Below, piece after piece: positions 8,851-16,963 of a stretch of DNA of 64,000 nt. Where the stretch lies: the NCBI GenBank assembly GCA_017431955.1, contig JAFRKC010000005.1, positions 62,001 through 126,000 on the forward strand, written 5' to 3'. Made by a program: the position numbers and the translations under genes. The notes under the pieces are model-generated. The model was not told where the DNA came from, did not search any database, and saw only the letters and a list, made by a program, of their open reading frames with translations. The stretch's first letter is position 1. Each line of letters begins with the position of its first letter. This stretch comes from Candidatus Saccharimonadota bacterium. GTDB taxonomy: Bacteria; Patescibacteriota; Saccharimonadia; Saccharimonadales; Saccharimonadaceae.

Positions 8851-9594
8851 TTGAACAAAAAAGCCACTTTACGAAAGATGGTAGAAAACTGGTTCGAGTT
8901 TAAAGGCATGTCTCTTGTCCCGCGTATTGGATATGGAAAATACGGAGTTTATCCGGATCCCTATCCCAACCCGTGTAATAGTTCAAGATGGGAATCCGAT
9001 CTTGAACATACGGCTGGATTATGGAAATTAACAAAGCTTATACAGCAGAATTTTCCCGGTGAGGTTTTTGAATACTGGGAACTTCAGGATGCGCTTGAAA
9101 TTGCTGATATCCATGAAATCGGCGAACAAGTTACGGGTGATGTTTGCGACGATGGAGATCGTGATGCTAGAACGTTGGACACAATAGAAAGAGAGTTCAT
9201 CAAAAAGACTTATCTTGTTGGTTATTCTAAAAAGATGGCCAAACACCTGTACAAACGTTTTGTTGAATTTCAGGAACGTTCAACCTGCTTTGGCCGCACA
9301 ATGTACTGTTGTGACAAATGTGAAGCAATACTTCAGGGTCTATTTTATGAAAAACAAGGCCGTGGCGGAAGACTTTATTATATTACTGCTTCTAGGCTCG
9401 AGTTGGAAGCGGCAAGACGTACCAACAGCTATGATTTGGTTGATGTTTGGCTGTATTCATTTGTAAAAAATGCACATGGATATGAGTACTTTGAACTTTT
9501 CATAGACTTGATTGTGACAGCAGGACAGATTATAAGAGGAACGGACGATCCGTTCCCGTGGCTTGGCGACATGATTAAACAATTAAAAGACTGA
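8851..9594 (+). CDS. HD-superfamily phosphohydrolase-like protein (YfbR/HDDC2-like)
   Basis: The N-terminal half carries the pattern of nucleotidase-type HD domains: ESDLEHTAGLWKLTKLI followed by ALEIADIHEIGEQVTGDV, which aligns with the EHS...HD..E..TGD core of YfbR/HDDC2 5'-deoxynucleotidases. The metal-binding His-Asp doublet is His-Glu here, so activity is uncertain. The C-terminal half is unique and has a cysteine cluster (TCFGRTMYCCDKCEA). It has about 247 residues if read from TTG 8851, which sits 6 bases behind AAGAGGTGAT; GTG 8842 is the alternative. It has its own strong promoter, a strong terminator and a codon flavour slightly unlike the neighbours, so horizontal acquisition is possible. 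Confidence 0.65.
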   Translation: MNKKATLRKMVENWFEFKGMSLVPRIGYGKYGVYPDPYPNPCNSSRWESDLEHTAGLWKLTKLIQQNFPGEVFEYWELQDALEIADIHEIGEQVTGDVCDDGDRDARTLDTIEREFIKKTYLVGYSKKMAKHLYKRFVEFQERSTCFGRTMYCCDKCEAILQGLFYEKQGRGGRLYYITASRLELEAARRTNSYDLVDVWLYSFVKNAHGYEYFELFIDLIVTAGQIIRGTDDPFPWLGDMIKQLKD

Positions 9595-9611
9595 TCCACT
9601 TCCTCTACATT

Positions 9612-9646
9612 TCCCTTCGGAGAAATATCTTCGGGGGGATTTTTTT
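9612..9646 (+). terminator. intrinsic terminator after the HD-family gene
   Basis: A 12-pair stem TCCCTTCGGAGA (9612-9623) / TCTTCGGGGGGA (9628-9639) with loop AATA, including G-T wobbles, then seven T. Confidence 0.85.
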
Positions 9647-9676
9647 ATGCTATAATTTTAAGAAAGTGGAGGTAAA

Positions 9677-10615
9677 ATGAGCAAATTTGATGAACAATAC
9701 CTTGATTTGTGCGAGCGTATTTTAAAGGAGGGCGAAAAAATCACGACGAATCCGGCGGTGCTGAAGAAAAAAGTGAATGCAAAAACTGGTACGAATATGC
9801 CAAATCACTACGCACAAACGGTTAAGCCAACCACCACTTATTCCCTGCCGCATCAGGTTTTGACATTTGATCTTGAAGAAGAATTCCCGATTCTCACTAC
9901 TAAATTTGTAGCGTTTAAAACCGCGGTTCTTGAAATGTTTTGGATTTATCAGGCACAGAGTAATGATGTGCGCTGGCTGCACGAGCGTGGGATTAAAATT
10001 TGGGACGAATGGGAGATTGGCGAAGATGGCATGTATATGGGCAAGGAGTTTGGCAAGGAATTTGCGCACACTATTGGCACGGCTTATGGCTGGATTGTGA
10101 ATCGTTATAAATTGACTCAATCTTTGATTGAGACGATCAAAACTGATCCGACGAACCGCAGAATGATTATGAGCTTGTGGCAAAATGAGTGGTTGCCGAC
10201 TGCGGCGCTACCTTCTTGTGTGTGGAATTCGCAATGGAATGTCACGAACGGGCGACTCAATATTATGGTGACGGTGCGTTCGAATGATGTGCCGCTTGGT
10301 ATGCCGTTTAACGTGGCGCAGTATGCGGTGCTTTGCTATTTGATTGCGCAGTGCACGGGGCTAAAGCCAGGCAAAATGACCTATGTAATTAACAATGCGC
10401 ACATTTATGAAAATCAAATTGATGGCATTAAAGAACAGATTCGTCGTCGCGACGAAAAGCTGAAAAAAGACGGCAAGTTGTTTGATGCGCCAAAACTCTG
10501 GATTAATCCAAAGATCAAAGATTTCTTTAAGTTTGATAATTCTAAAGAGCTACTTGATATTAAATTGGAAAATTATGAACATCAAGGCAAGATTGCGATG
10601 CCAGTAACGGAGTAA
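9677..10615 (+). CDS. thyA: thymidylate synthase
   Basis: Converts dUMP and methylene-tetrahydrofolate to dTMP and dihydrofolate. It has 312 residues. The catalytic cysteine is Cys181 in LPSCVWNSQWNV; the His that usually follows (PCH) is Val here. The substrate loop RSNDVPLGMPFNVAQYAVL is canonical, and FPILTTK and the phosphate-binding TNRRM are present. It is the first gene of a thyA-folA-glyA operon that forms the closed dTMP cycle: ThyA makes DHF, FolA reduces it, GlyA reloads it. The ATG at 9677 follows AAGTGGAGGTAAA; TATAAT is at 9651-9656. Confidence 0.97.
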   Translation: MSKFDEQYLDLCERILKEGEKITTNPAVLKKKVNAKTGTNMPNHYAQTVKPTTTYSLPHQVLTFDLEEEFPILTTKFVAFKTAVLEMFWIYQAQSNDVRWLHERGIKIWDEWEIGEDGMYMGKEFGKEFAHTIGTAYGWIVNRYKLTQSLIETIKTDPTNRRMIMSLWQNEWLPTAALPSCVWNSQWNVTNGRLNIMVTVRSNDVPLGMPFNVAQYAVLCYLIAQCTGLKPGKMTYVINNAHIYENQIDGIKEQIRRRDEKLKKDGKLFDAPKLWINPKIKDFFKFDNSKELLDIKLENYEHQGKIAMPVTE

Positions 10616-10617
10616 AT

Positions 10618-11103
10618 ATGAGTTTATCTATCATTGCGGCAGTTGGAAAAAATCGAGAACTTGGCAAAAAGGGCGGGCTTTGTTTTAAGATTCCGGGCGA
10701 TTTGAAATTTTTTAAAGAAACTACTATGGGCTATCCGGTTTTGATGGGCCTTACTACTTGGCATAGTTTGCCAGGCAAGTTGCCGGGCCGAAAACACTAC
10801 GTGCTTTCGTTTGACGAAAATGAAGATTTGCCAGAGGGTGTAGACGTGGTAACGGATCTTAATGCTTTTTTGGAAAAGTGGCAAAAGTCTAAAGAAAAGA
10901 TGTTTGTGATTGGCGGGGCTTCGGTTTATCAGCAAGCACTTCCCTATTGCGATGAAATGTATTTAACGGAAGTTAATGCCGAGGATAAAGACGCAGATGT
11001 GCTTTTCCCGGAATTTGCTTGTAAAGATTGGCAAAGAAAAGAGGTGGGAAGAGGAGAAGACGATGGCTTAAAGTACATCCACGTTTTATATACTCGTAAA
11101 TAA
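10618..11103 (+). CDS. folA: dihydrofolate reductase
   Basis: Reduces dihydrofolate to tetrahydrofolate with NADPH. It has 161 residues, the normal length. Motifs: MSLSIIAAVGKNRELG at the N-terminus, FKIPGDLKFFKETTMG (substrate helix with Asp), the NADPH-binding PVLMGLTTWHSLPGKLPGR, and VIGGASVYQQALP. The position corresponding to the usual W-x-P (LPW) reads FKIP. It starts 2 bases after the thyA stop, so translation is probably coupled. Confidence 0.96.
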   Translation: MSLSIIAAVGKNRELGKKGGLCFKIPGDLKFFKETTMGYPVLMGLTTWHSLPGKLPGRKHYVLSFDENEDLPEGVDVVTDLNAFLEKWQKSKEKMFVIGGASVYQQALPYCDEMYLTEVNAEDKDADVLFPEFACKDWQRKEVGRGEDDGLKYIHVLYTRK

Positions 11104-11117
11104 AAGAAAGGAAAAAT

Positions 11118-12503
11118 ATGGCAAAAGATGTAGTTTTCGATTTGATCAAAAACGAAAAAAAGCGTCAAGCGGAAGGCCTGGAATTAATTCCAAGTGAGAA
11201 CTATGTTTCGAAGGATGTGCTCGAAGCGATGGGGTCGGTTTTGACCAACAAATATAGCGAAGGTTACCCGAGTTTTACAGGGGTAGGAGGCGAAGCAGGC
11301 GCGCTCAAGAGTTCCGAAAAATGGGATGAAAAAAAGATTGCGGAAGAGATTTTGCCGAACTATCGTTATTATGGTGGCCAGGACAATATCGACCGCATTG
11401 AACGTCTTGCGATTGATCGTGCGTGCAAACTTTTCCATGCCGATCACGCCAACGTGCAACCACATTCTGGCGCGAACGCTAACGAGGCAGTGTACTTTGC
11501 ATGGTGCGAGCCAGGCGATAAAATTTTGGCGATGAACCTAGGCCATGGCGGGCACCTTACGCATGGTTCGCCGGTAACAAGAAGTGCTAAAATTTATAAT
11601 TTTATTGCCTATGGTACGGATGAAACTGGCGATATTGATTATGCCGAGCTTGAGAAATTAGCTCTAGCTGAAAAACCAAAAATTATTTTGATTGGCTACT
11701 CGGCCTTTATGAAGATTCCAGATTTTAAACGTGTGGCAAAGATTGCCAAGAAGATTCCTGGGTGTTTATTGATGGCTGATATGGCACACGTAGCAGGACT
11801 GATTGCTGGTGGCGTACATCCTAACCCACTTGATTTTGGTTTTAATGTGATGACCACTACTACGCACAAAACTTTACGCGGGCCACGTGGCGGGTTGATT
11901 TTGTCGAACGGTAACATCGCTTCCCCACTTAAGAAACCAGAAAAAAACATCGAAAATATTCCGATTTTGATTGATCGCGCAGTGTTCCCTGGCACGCAGG
12001 GCGGTCCACTAGAACATATTATTGCGGCAAAAGCGGTGGCGTTTGGCGAAGCTTTGAAACCAGAGTTTAAGACTTATGCGAAGAATATCGTAAAGAATGC
12101 GAAGGCTTTGGCAGACGGTTTGATGGCCGAGGGCTTTGTGCTTCAAGGTGGTGGCACCGAAAACCATTTGGTGTTGGTGAACGTAGAAAAAAGCTTTGGC
12201 ATTGATGGCAAATTCTTTGAAAAGGCGCTTGATATGGTGGGGCTAACACTTAACGCTAATGCGGTGCCTGGCGATAAAGGTGGTGCATTTAGGCCAAGCG
12301 GTGTGCGTCTTGGTACTCCGGCGATTACTACGCGTGGTATGGGAGTGAAAGAAATGAAACAAATTGCCGTGTGGATGAAGAGGGTGCTAAATATTTGTCT
12401 TGGTGTTGGTAAGGAAGAATTGCTCGATAACGCCAAAGATGAACTTGACCAAATTAGGCAAGAAGTTAAAGATTTGTCGCTTTCCTTCCCTGTTCAATTT
12501 TGA
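11118..12503 (+). CDS. glyA: serine hydroxymethyltransferase
   Basis: A PLP enzyme that moves the serine C3 carbon to tetrahydrofolate, giving glycine and methylene-THF for ThyA. It has 461 residues, about 40 more than the typical bacterial enzyme. The extra length includes an insert of about 30 residues after NKYSEGYPS (GGEAGALKSSEKWDEKKIAE) ahead of the RYYGGQDNID motif. The PLP lysine lies in TTTTHKTLRGPRGG, and ELIPSENY and HSGANANEAVY are conserved. It is third in the thyA-folA-glyA operon (14-base gap, start behind AAGAAAGGAAAA). This looks like the only de novo anabolic pathway in the window. Confidence 0.96.
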   Translation: MAKDVVFDLIKNEKKRQAEGLELIPSENYVSKDVLEAMGSVLTNKYSEGYPSFTGVGGEAGALKSSEKWDEKKIAEEILPNYRYYGGQDNIDRIERLAIDRACKLFHADHANVQPHSGANANEAVYFAWCEPGDKILAMNLGHGGHLTHGSPVTRSAKIYNFIAYGTDETGDIDYAELEKLALAEKPKIILIGYSAFMKIPDFKRVAKIAKKIPGCLLMADMAHVAGLIAGGVHPNPLDFGFNVMTTTTHKTLRGPRGGLILSNGNIASPLKKPEKNIENIPILIDRAVFPGTQGGPLEHIIAAKAVAFGEALKPEFKTYAKNIVKNAKALADGLMAEGFVLQGGGTENHLVLVNVEKSFGIDGKFFEKALDMVGLTLNANAVPGDKGGAFRPSGVRLGTPAITTRGMGVKEMKQIAVWMKRVLNICLGVGKEELLDNAKDELDQIRQEVKDLSLSFPVQF

Positions 12504-12547
12504 GGGTTTTGATGCTATAATTTGAGTGTTGGGAGTTCCCAACACTC
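12493..12547 (+). promoter_or_regulatory. tRNA-Ala promoter plus perfect hairpin
   Basis: TTCAAT (12493-12498), 17 bases, TATAAT (12516-12521), partly inside the end of glyA. It is followed at once by an 11-pair perfect palindrome GAGTGTTGGGA / TCCCAACACTC (12524-12547) and ATTTT. The hairpin lies between the start site and the tRNA, so it may be a glyA terminator, a processing element in the tRNA leader, or both. Confidence 0.65.
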
Positions 12548-12552
12548 ATTTT

Positions 12553-12628
12553 GGGGTAGTAGCTCATCTGGTAGAGCGCAGCATTCGCATTGCTGAGGTG
12601 AGGAGTTCGAGTCTCCTCTACTCCACCA
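12553..12628 (+). tRNA. tRNA-Ala (anticodon CGC)
   Basis: 76 bases with encoded CCA. Acceptor ggggtag/ctactcc with one G-T pair; D-arm GCTCATCTGGTAGAGC; anticodon stem cagca/tgctg with loop ttcgcat, anticodon CGC; T-arm aggag-ttcgagt-ctcct. It reads GCG codons. Confidence 0.96.
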
Positions 12629-12735
12629 CTACAAATTCGTATAAAAACAGGTTTTACTTGTTTTTTTTGTTTACCATTTCAAACCTTTTATGCTATTATT
12701 ATAGTAATAAAGGCTATATTAAGTGAGGTATATTT

Positions 12736-13971
12736 ATGTCTAAAAGAGTTTTTAAAAGTATGCTGCCACTACTGGTAATTTTTGCCAGCTTGTTCGTGGT
12801 TGTTGCGCCAAAGGCGGCGTATGCAGAGAATATGTGTGAGGAAGGTAATTCGTGGGATGTTGTTGTCAATCCTGGAAGTGGTACTTATGCTGATGGCAAA
12901 ATAACTTATGCCACCGATTCGGGAGTCATGACGTTGAACGGATATAATGGCGGGCCGATTTGTGTAGATGATACTAGTAGGAATAAGTTAACTGTTGAGC
13001 TTGAAGGTGAAAACAAGATTAATGTAGGCGATGGCCAGTATGGTGTTGGCGTACATGGTATTGAATATGTTACGGTCGTCGGTAATGGCGCTCTTGTAAT
13101 AACCGGTGATAATGGTAAATGGAGAGCTATGGATGTGAGTTTTTTGTCTGTAGAGAATGGGAACGTTAGGGTTTTGAATCCTTATAATAGTGAGTGCAGT
13201 CTTGACATAAATAGTATAACTGGTGGCAGCGTCTATTCTGAATGTATGGTTTTTGGTGGTCAGGAGATTTTTTATCAGTTTGGGGGAGATTTTGAGATAA
13301 AAATTGATGAGGCTACAGAACCTTGTTTCGCATCCGCCTTTATGGTCTTTAATGGTGGCACCACAAATATAGAGTGTAATGGCGCGCCAGCTATGTACGG
13401 TGAGTATGAAGCGGAGTTTGACGATTTGATGGAGCAATTTACAGTTGAAACGGATGGTAATATTCGTTGGATAAATCTTGGAGAGGATGAATTCCCTATG
13501 ATTGTACCTATTCCTTTACATGGATCTGTATTATTTAATGATGGCGACATTACGTTAAAGAGCGATGTAGCTTCACTAATAGTTTCTTTAGGCGGAGCTT
13601 CTGATGTAGATGCTTTTTTTGCAGAAAAAGGTAAAGATTACCTTGTTATGGTGGCGGACGGCATGATGGTAAATTCAGAATCTCCTTCGGTTGATTCTTA
13701 CTTAAATAGGGATGAGAATGGTGCCTTTTCTACCCTTACTGATGGTGCTGATGGAACTATCATTTCTGGCAGTCCATGGGATGGTGATTTGGAAGTTTCT
13801 GCTAATGTGCTTAAAACCGCTCATATAGCTAAGCTTGCCGTGCCGGATACGGATGGCGAAGAAGTCCCAGAAACTGGCGATTCCAAGATTACGATTTTTG
13901 CCATTATGGCTGTGCTTGGTATCGTGGTAGAAAGTTTACTTCTCTCTTATATTCACGTTAAAAATAATTAA
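12736..13971 (+). CDS. secreted surface protein with LPXTG-like sorting signal (VPETGD)
   Basis: A 411-residue protein. The signal peptide (residues 1-31) ends AYA before ENMCEEG. The mature part has four spaced cysteine pairs or partners (MCEEG...GGPICV; SECSLDI...YSECMVF; EPCFASAF; IECNGAP), suggesting disulphides outside the cell. Family blocks shared with the proteins at 13994 and 41272 include LNGYNGG, LEGENKIN, FNGGTTNIEC, PLHGSVLFNDGDITLKSDVA and EKGKDYLVM. The C-terminus is a sorting signal: VPETGD, hydrophobic helix IFAIMAVLGIVVESLLLSYI, then HVKNN. This is a probable sortase substrate. Function of the outer domain is unknown. TTTACC/TATTAT lies upstream. Confidence 0.85.
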   Translation: MSKRVFKSMLPLLVIFASLFVVVAPKAAYAENMCEEGNSWDVVVNPGSGTYADGKITYATDSGVMTLNGYNGGPICVDDTSRNKLTVELEGENKINVGDGQYGVGVHGIEYVTVVGNGALVITGDNGKWRAMDVSFLSVENGNVRVLNPYNSECSLDINSITGGSVYSECMVFGGQEIFYQFGGDFEIKIDEATEPCFASAFMVFNGGTTNIECNGAPAMYGEYEAEFDDLMEQFTVETDGNIRWINLGEDEFPMIVPIPLHGSVLFNDGDITLKSDVASLIVSLGGASDVDAFFAEKGKDYLVMVADGMMVNSESPSVDSYLNRDENGAFSTLTDGADGTIISGSPWDGDLEVSANVLKTAHIAKLAVPDTDGEEVPETGDSKITIFAIMAVLGIVVESLLLSYIHVKNN

Positions 13972-13993
13972 TACAAAAGGTAGGAAGGCGAAA

Positions 13994-15373
13994 ATGAAGA
14001 AGTTAAGTTCTAAGAAAATAAAAATTCTAGTTGCTGTCGTGTTAGCATTTTGCGGTGTGTCGATGTTTGGGTCTAGGGCGGTGTATGCAGACAATTGCCT
14101 CAATAGCAGCAATTCAATTAATATTACTAACGATGGAATTCAATATATTGATCAGACGATAGACGAGTCTACTGCGACATATGAAGAAACGGAGGCAGGA
14201 GTAATAACATTTACGTTGAATGATTATAAGGGTGGAGATATTTGTGTGGTAGCTGATGATGAGGGCAAAACTTTTAATTTGGTTCTGGAAGGTGATAGCG
14301 AAATAAATGTTACCGATGGCAGTATATATCACCGTGGCTTTACGTCTTTTAGCGATGTTACCATTAGTGGTGATGGTAGCCTTACTATCAAAAATAACAA
14401 TACTTCTGACAATGGTACTAAAATAATGATGGTTGACGACATTGTTGTTGAAAGTGGGACTATTAAGTTGTTAGATAATTCGTATGGTTGCAGGGTGAGT
14501 TTATCGTCAAATTTTGAGATGACAGGTGGAAATTTTTATACTGAGTGTAATGTTGATGTTGGCGGCATGTCTTTTTACCAAAATGGTGGTAATTTCGAGA
14601 TAAAAGGTATAAGCACGGATGGCCAAACGTGTCTTGCGAGTGCGTTTACTGTTTTTGATGGTGGAACTACCAGTATTGATTGTACTGGCGCACCGGCTAT
14701 AGGTATATATGGTTTTCCGATTGGGTTTGAGGAAATGATAGAAGAGGCGGTTATTAAAATAGAGGGGAATATTCGTTATATAAACTTTGCTGGGTCAATA
14801 TGTAAAGTGCCACTCCACGGCTTGGCTCTTTTTAACGATGGCGATATAACATTGAAGAGCGATGTTGCTGCGATTATTGCTGGTGCTAATAGTGAAGACG
14901 ACGCTTTTGATGCCGAGGCTTATTTAAATGAAAAAGGCAAAGACTATTTTATAATGATGGCTGACGACATGGTCATTGGCTCTTCTAAACCAGTGGTGGA
15001 TGCTGCAATAAAGACGGTCGATAGTTACAAGGTAGTTTATTCTACTATTACCGATGGGACTGAAGGTGTTGATATTTCCATGAATTATAATACTGGCGTC
15101 GTAACGGTTTCTGATAATGTTCTTAAAACCGCTCATATTACTAAGGGTACTGTTCCGGTGCCGGATACTGATGATGAGCCGGCTGAGACTGAGGAGAACC
15201 CTAATACAGTGGATGCAAGGATTGGTTTCTTAGCTTTTGGTATATTAGTTGCCGTTCTAGCTGAGTGTGGAATTATTATTGATCTATATCGCAGATTGTT
15301 CGGGATTAAAGAACAAATAACTGAAGCTGAGGGAATAGAGGAAAAAACCGAGTATTGCGACGGTAAAGCATAA
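13994..15373 (+). CDS. paralogous secreted surface protein with NPNTVD sorting-like tail
   Basis: A 459-residue paralogue of the preceding protein, 22 bases downstream in the same operon (start behind AAAAGGTAGGAAGG). The signal peptide ends VYA before DNCLNSS. The same cysteine positions (DNCLNSS, GDICVVA, YGCRVSL, YTECNVD, QTCLASAF, IDCTGAP) and the same blocks (PLHGLALFNDGDITLKSDVA, EKGKDYFIMMADDM, VLKTAHITK) are present. The tail is NPNTVDA, a hydrophobic helix (GFLAFGILVAVLAECGIII), YRR, and about 35 more cytoplasmic residues. The last part is longer than in classical LPXTG proteins. Anchoring by a sortase is inferred. The tandem copy suggests duplication and diversification. Confidence 0.83.
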   Translation: MKKLSSKKIKILVAVVLAFCGVSMFGSRAVYADNCLNSSNSINITNDGIQYIDQTIDESTATYEETEAGVITFTLNDYKGGDICVVADDEGKTFNLVLEGDSEINVTDGSIYHRGFTSFSDVTISGDGSLTIKNNNTSDNGTKIMMVDDIVVESGTIKLLDNSYGCRVSLSSNFEMTGGNFYTECNVDVGGMSFYQNGGNFEIKGISTDGQTCLASAFTVFDGGTTSIDCTGAPAIGIYGFPIGFEEMIEEAVIKIEGNIRYINFAGSICKVPLHGLALFNDGDITLKSDVAAIIAGANSEDDAFDAEAYLNEKGKDYFIMMADDMVIGSSKPVVDAAIKTVDSYKVVYSTITDGTEGVDISMNYNTGVVTVSDNVLKTAHITKGTVPVPDTDDEPAETEENPNTVDARIGFLAFGILVAVLAECGIIIDLYRRLFGIKEQITEAEGIEEKTEYCDGKA

Positions 15374-15379
15374 GTAGTA

Positions 15380-15442
15380 TTGACTTTTTTCGGAAAGTGT
15401 GGTATAATGAAAAGATAGGCTCCTTTTGGAGCCATCTTTTTT
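15380..15442 (+). promoter_or_regulatory. consensus promoter firing straight into a terminator hairpin
   Basis: TTGACT (15380-15385), 17 bases, TATAAT (15403-15408). It is followed within 6 bases by hairpin GAT-A-GGCTCC / GGAGCC-ATC (15414-15436) and six T. A transcript would be about 30 bases long and encode nothing. The hairpin may also end transcription of the surface-protein operon. A near copy is at 41136. Confidence 0.6.
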
Positions 15443-15468
15443 CTCTGTTAAAATTGACTGCTTCCCTG

Positions 15469-15497
15469 TTGTATATTTTTGCGAAATATGATATAAT
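15469..15497 (+). promoter_or_regulatory. promoter of the sigma-4-like gene
   Basis: TTGTAT (15469-15474), 17 bases, TATAAT (15492-15497), 29 bases before ATG 15527. Confidence 0.6.
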
Positions 15498-15526
15498 TAT
15501 TGATGAAAAGATAAAAAAATTTTATT

Positions 15527-16423
15527 ATGTCGAAACAATTTGCTAAAATGCTTTATCAGCAGATTTTCGGGATAAACACTACTAAAAAGGTTCATAAAGA
15601 ACAGATTAAATTGGTTGATGGGGTGCTAGAAGAGGCGTTGACCGATCTAGAATATGTGGTAGTGAGAGCTTTTTGCGGGGCCTATGGTAGGCCATTTTCT
15701 TTTGAGGAACTTGCCAAAAAGACAGAACTTGATGAAGAAATAGTTCGTTTTAATTATCATTCTGGTCTTGCTAAAATTAAGAGACCATTTTATGCCAGGA
15801 GAATTAAAGCAATACTTTTAAATGATAATGATGAAATTGGCAAGATTTTGTCTGATCAGCGTAGCGAAATTTTACAGAGACTAGCAATTTTGTATTGGAA
15901 TTGGAATATTAGGTGGAAGAATGCGCGAGATGGTTTGGGCGATTTGCATTTATCTGAATATGGCTTGAAACAGATTGAGTTTTATGAGCGCGAGCAAAGA
16001 CGCGACGTAGTTTCGCGTTTGTCTGAGCTGCTTTTGGATTGGGAACATAGTAATTTTGAAAAATTGAAACTTGATATGATTGCGCTCGCTTCTAATATGA
16101 AGCCGTCTATTCCATATGTAGAATATTCGGATGATAAATTACAACTTAACCAAGACCAGGTGGATAGAATTAAAGCCTATGCACACGACCAAGCTACGAG
16201 CGTGAAAGAGTGCATGAGCGACCTTTTGAAGCCGGAAAATCGTAGATTTGATATCTGTGACTCAAATTTGTCATTTGATATGGCCGAGAGCTTGCTGAGG
16301 GTGGAGCTTGGCGTAACGGTTTTTGATTTTATTGAATCGACTGAATTTGATTTTGAAGAAAAGAAATCATCCTTCCCTGCCCTTTATCTTACGGCCATGG
16401 AAGATGACATGGAAATTGCTTAA
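15527..16423 (+). CDS. protein with sigma-70 region-4-like helix-turn-helix
   Basis: A 298-residue cytoplasmic protein. Residues about 38-88 (LTDLEYVVVRAFCGAYGRPF, SFEELAKKTELDEEIVRFNY) have the spacing of sigma region 4: an acidic start, the E-x-x-V-x-x-x-F-x-G core, then a helix-turn-helix of the SLEEIA...SxExVR type. There is no region 2, so it is not a complete sigma factor. The remaining 210 residues are helical and unrecognised. It could bind the -35 region or the beta flap as an accessory transcription factor (inference). No good Shine-Dalgarno is seen before the ATG. Its 3' end is 2 bases from the convergent GtrA gene. Confidence 0.6.
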   Translation: MSKQFAKMLYQQIFGINTTKKVHKEQIKLVDGVLEEALTDLEYVVVRAFCGAYGRPFSFEELAKKTELDEEIVRFNYHSGLAKIKRPFYARRIKAILLNDNDEIGKILSDQRSEILQRLAILYWNWNIRWKNARDGLGDLHLSEYGLKQIEFYEREQRRDVVSRLSELLLDWEHSNFEKLKLDMIALASNMKPSIPYVEYSDDKLQLNQDQVDRIKAYAHDQATSVKECMSDLLKPENRRFDICDSNLSFDMAESLLRVELGVTVFDFIESTEFDFEEKKSSFPALYLTAMEDDMEIA

Positions 16424-16425
16424 AA

Positions 16426-16899
16426 CTATTTTTTCTTGCCGAAAACGAGGCGATCGTAGAATAGAAAATTAAGAAACATAGAGACGAGTGCGGTAAATAC
16501 GAAGGTACCGGTGCTTTGTATAAAATTATAATCAAACGGTAAGCCGATTCCAGATGTGATGCTGTAAGCAAAATCGTAAATTGGCTTGATAGAACTAAAA
16601 AGTAAGGTCAGGAGTGGCCCAACTAGGATGGCCATAGTTAAATTCCAGGCGAAGAATTTATAGATACCGGTTTTGCCAGGGTCGCGCTCTTTCCAGGTGA
16701 TGTTAGAATGGAGTACGAAGGCTAAAAAGGTGGAAATGGTGGTAGAAATAAGCGTGGCGAGCCAGAGAAGACTGTTGTCTTTAATAACGAAGCGAGCGAG
16801 GCAGGTGTAAAGCAAAAAGTTGAAGACGGTGATACTAATACCTACGAATACATAGCGCACAGCGTGTTGGGATTTTTTGACATTTTGTTTTTCGTTCAT
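16426..16899 (-). CDS. GtrA-family membrane protein
   Basis: 157 residues with four predicted membrane helices (RYVFVGISITVFNFLLYTCL; WLATLISTTISTFLAFVL; FAWNLTMAILVGPLLTLLF; STGTFVFTALVSMFLNFLFY). The family mark is F-x-x-x-NF-x-x-Y in helix 1, the NITWKERDPG loop, and a basic end (YDRLVFGKKK). GtrA proteins are thought to help move undecaprenyl-linked sugars across the membrane for surface glycans. No glycosyltransferase partner lies adjacent. It lies just downstream of the ribosomal block with its own start at 16899. Confidence 0.85.
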   Translation of the reverse strand: MNEKQNVKKSQHAVRYVFVGISITVFNFLLYTCLARFVIKDNSLLWLATLISTTISTFLAFVLHSNITWKERDPGKTGIYKFFAWNLTMAILVGPLLTLLFSSIKPIYDFAYSITSGIGLPFDYNFIQSTGTFVFTALVSMFLNFLFYDRLVFGKKK

Positions 16900-16923
16900 A
16901 TGCTACATTATACCATAAGCAAC

Positions 16924-16956
16924 AAAAAATAACCCCATGTGTGGGGCTATTTTTTG
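16924..16956. terminator. bidirectional-looking terminator between GtrA and rpsI
   Basis: A stem around ACCCCA/TGGGGC flanked by A-rich and T-rich runs on both sides. On the minus strand it ends the rpsI operon. Confidence 0.8.
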
Positions 16957-16963
16957 GTTTAGA

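Noticed and set aside
12524..12547. An operator palindrome upstream of tRNA-Ala.
   Set aside because: The perfect 11-pair hairpin lies in the transcribed leader, right after a promoter, and is better read as a terminator or RNA-processing stem; no regulator is nearby.
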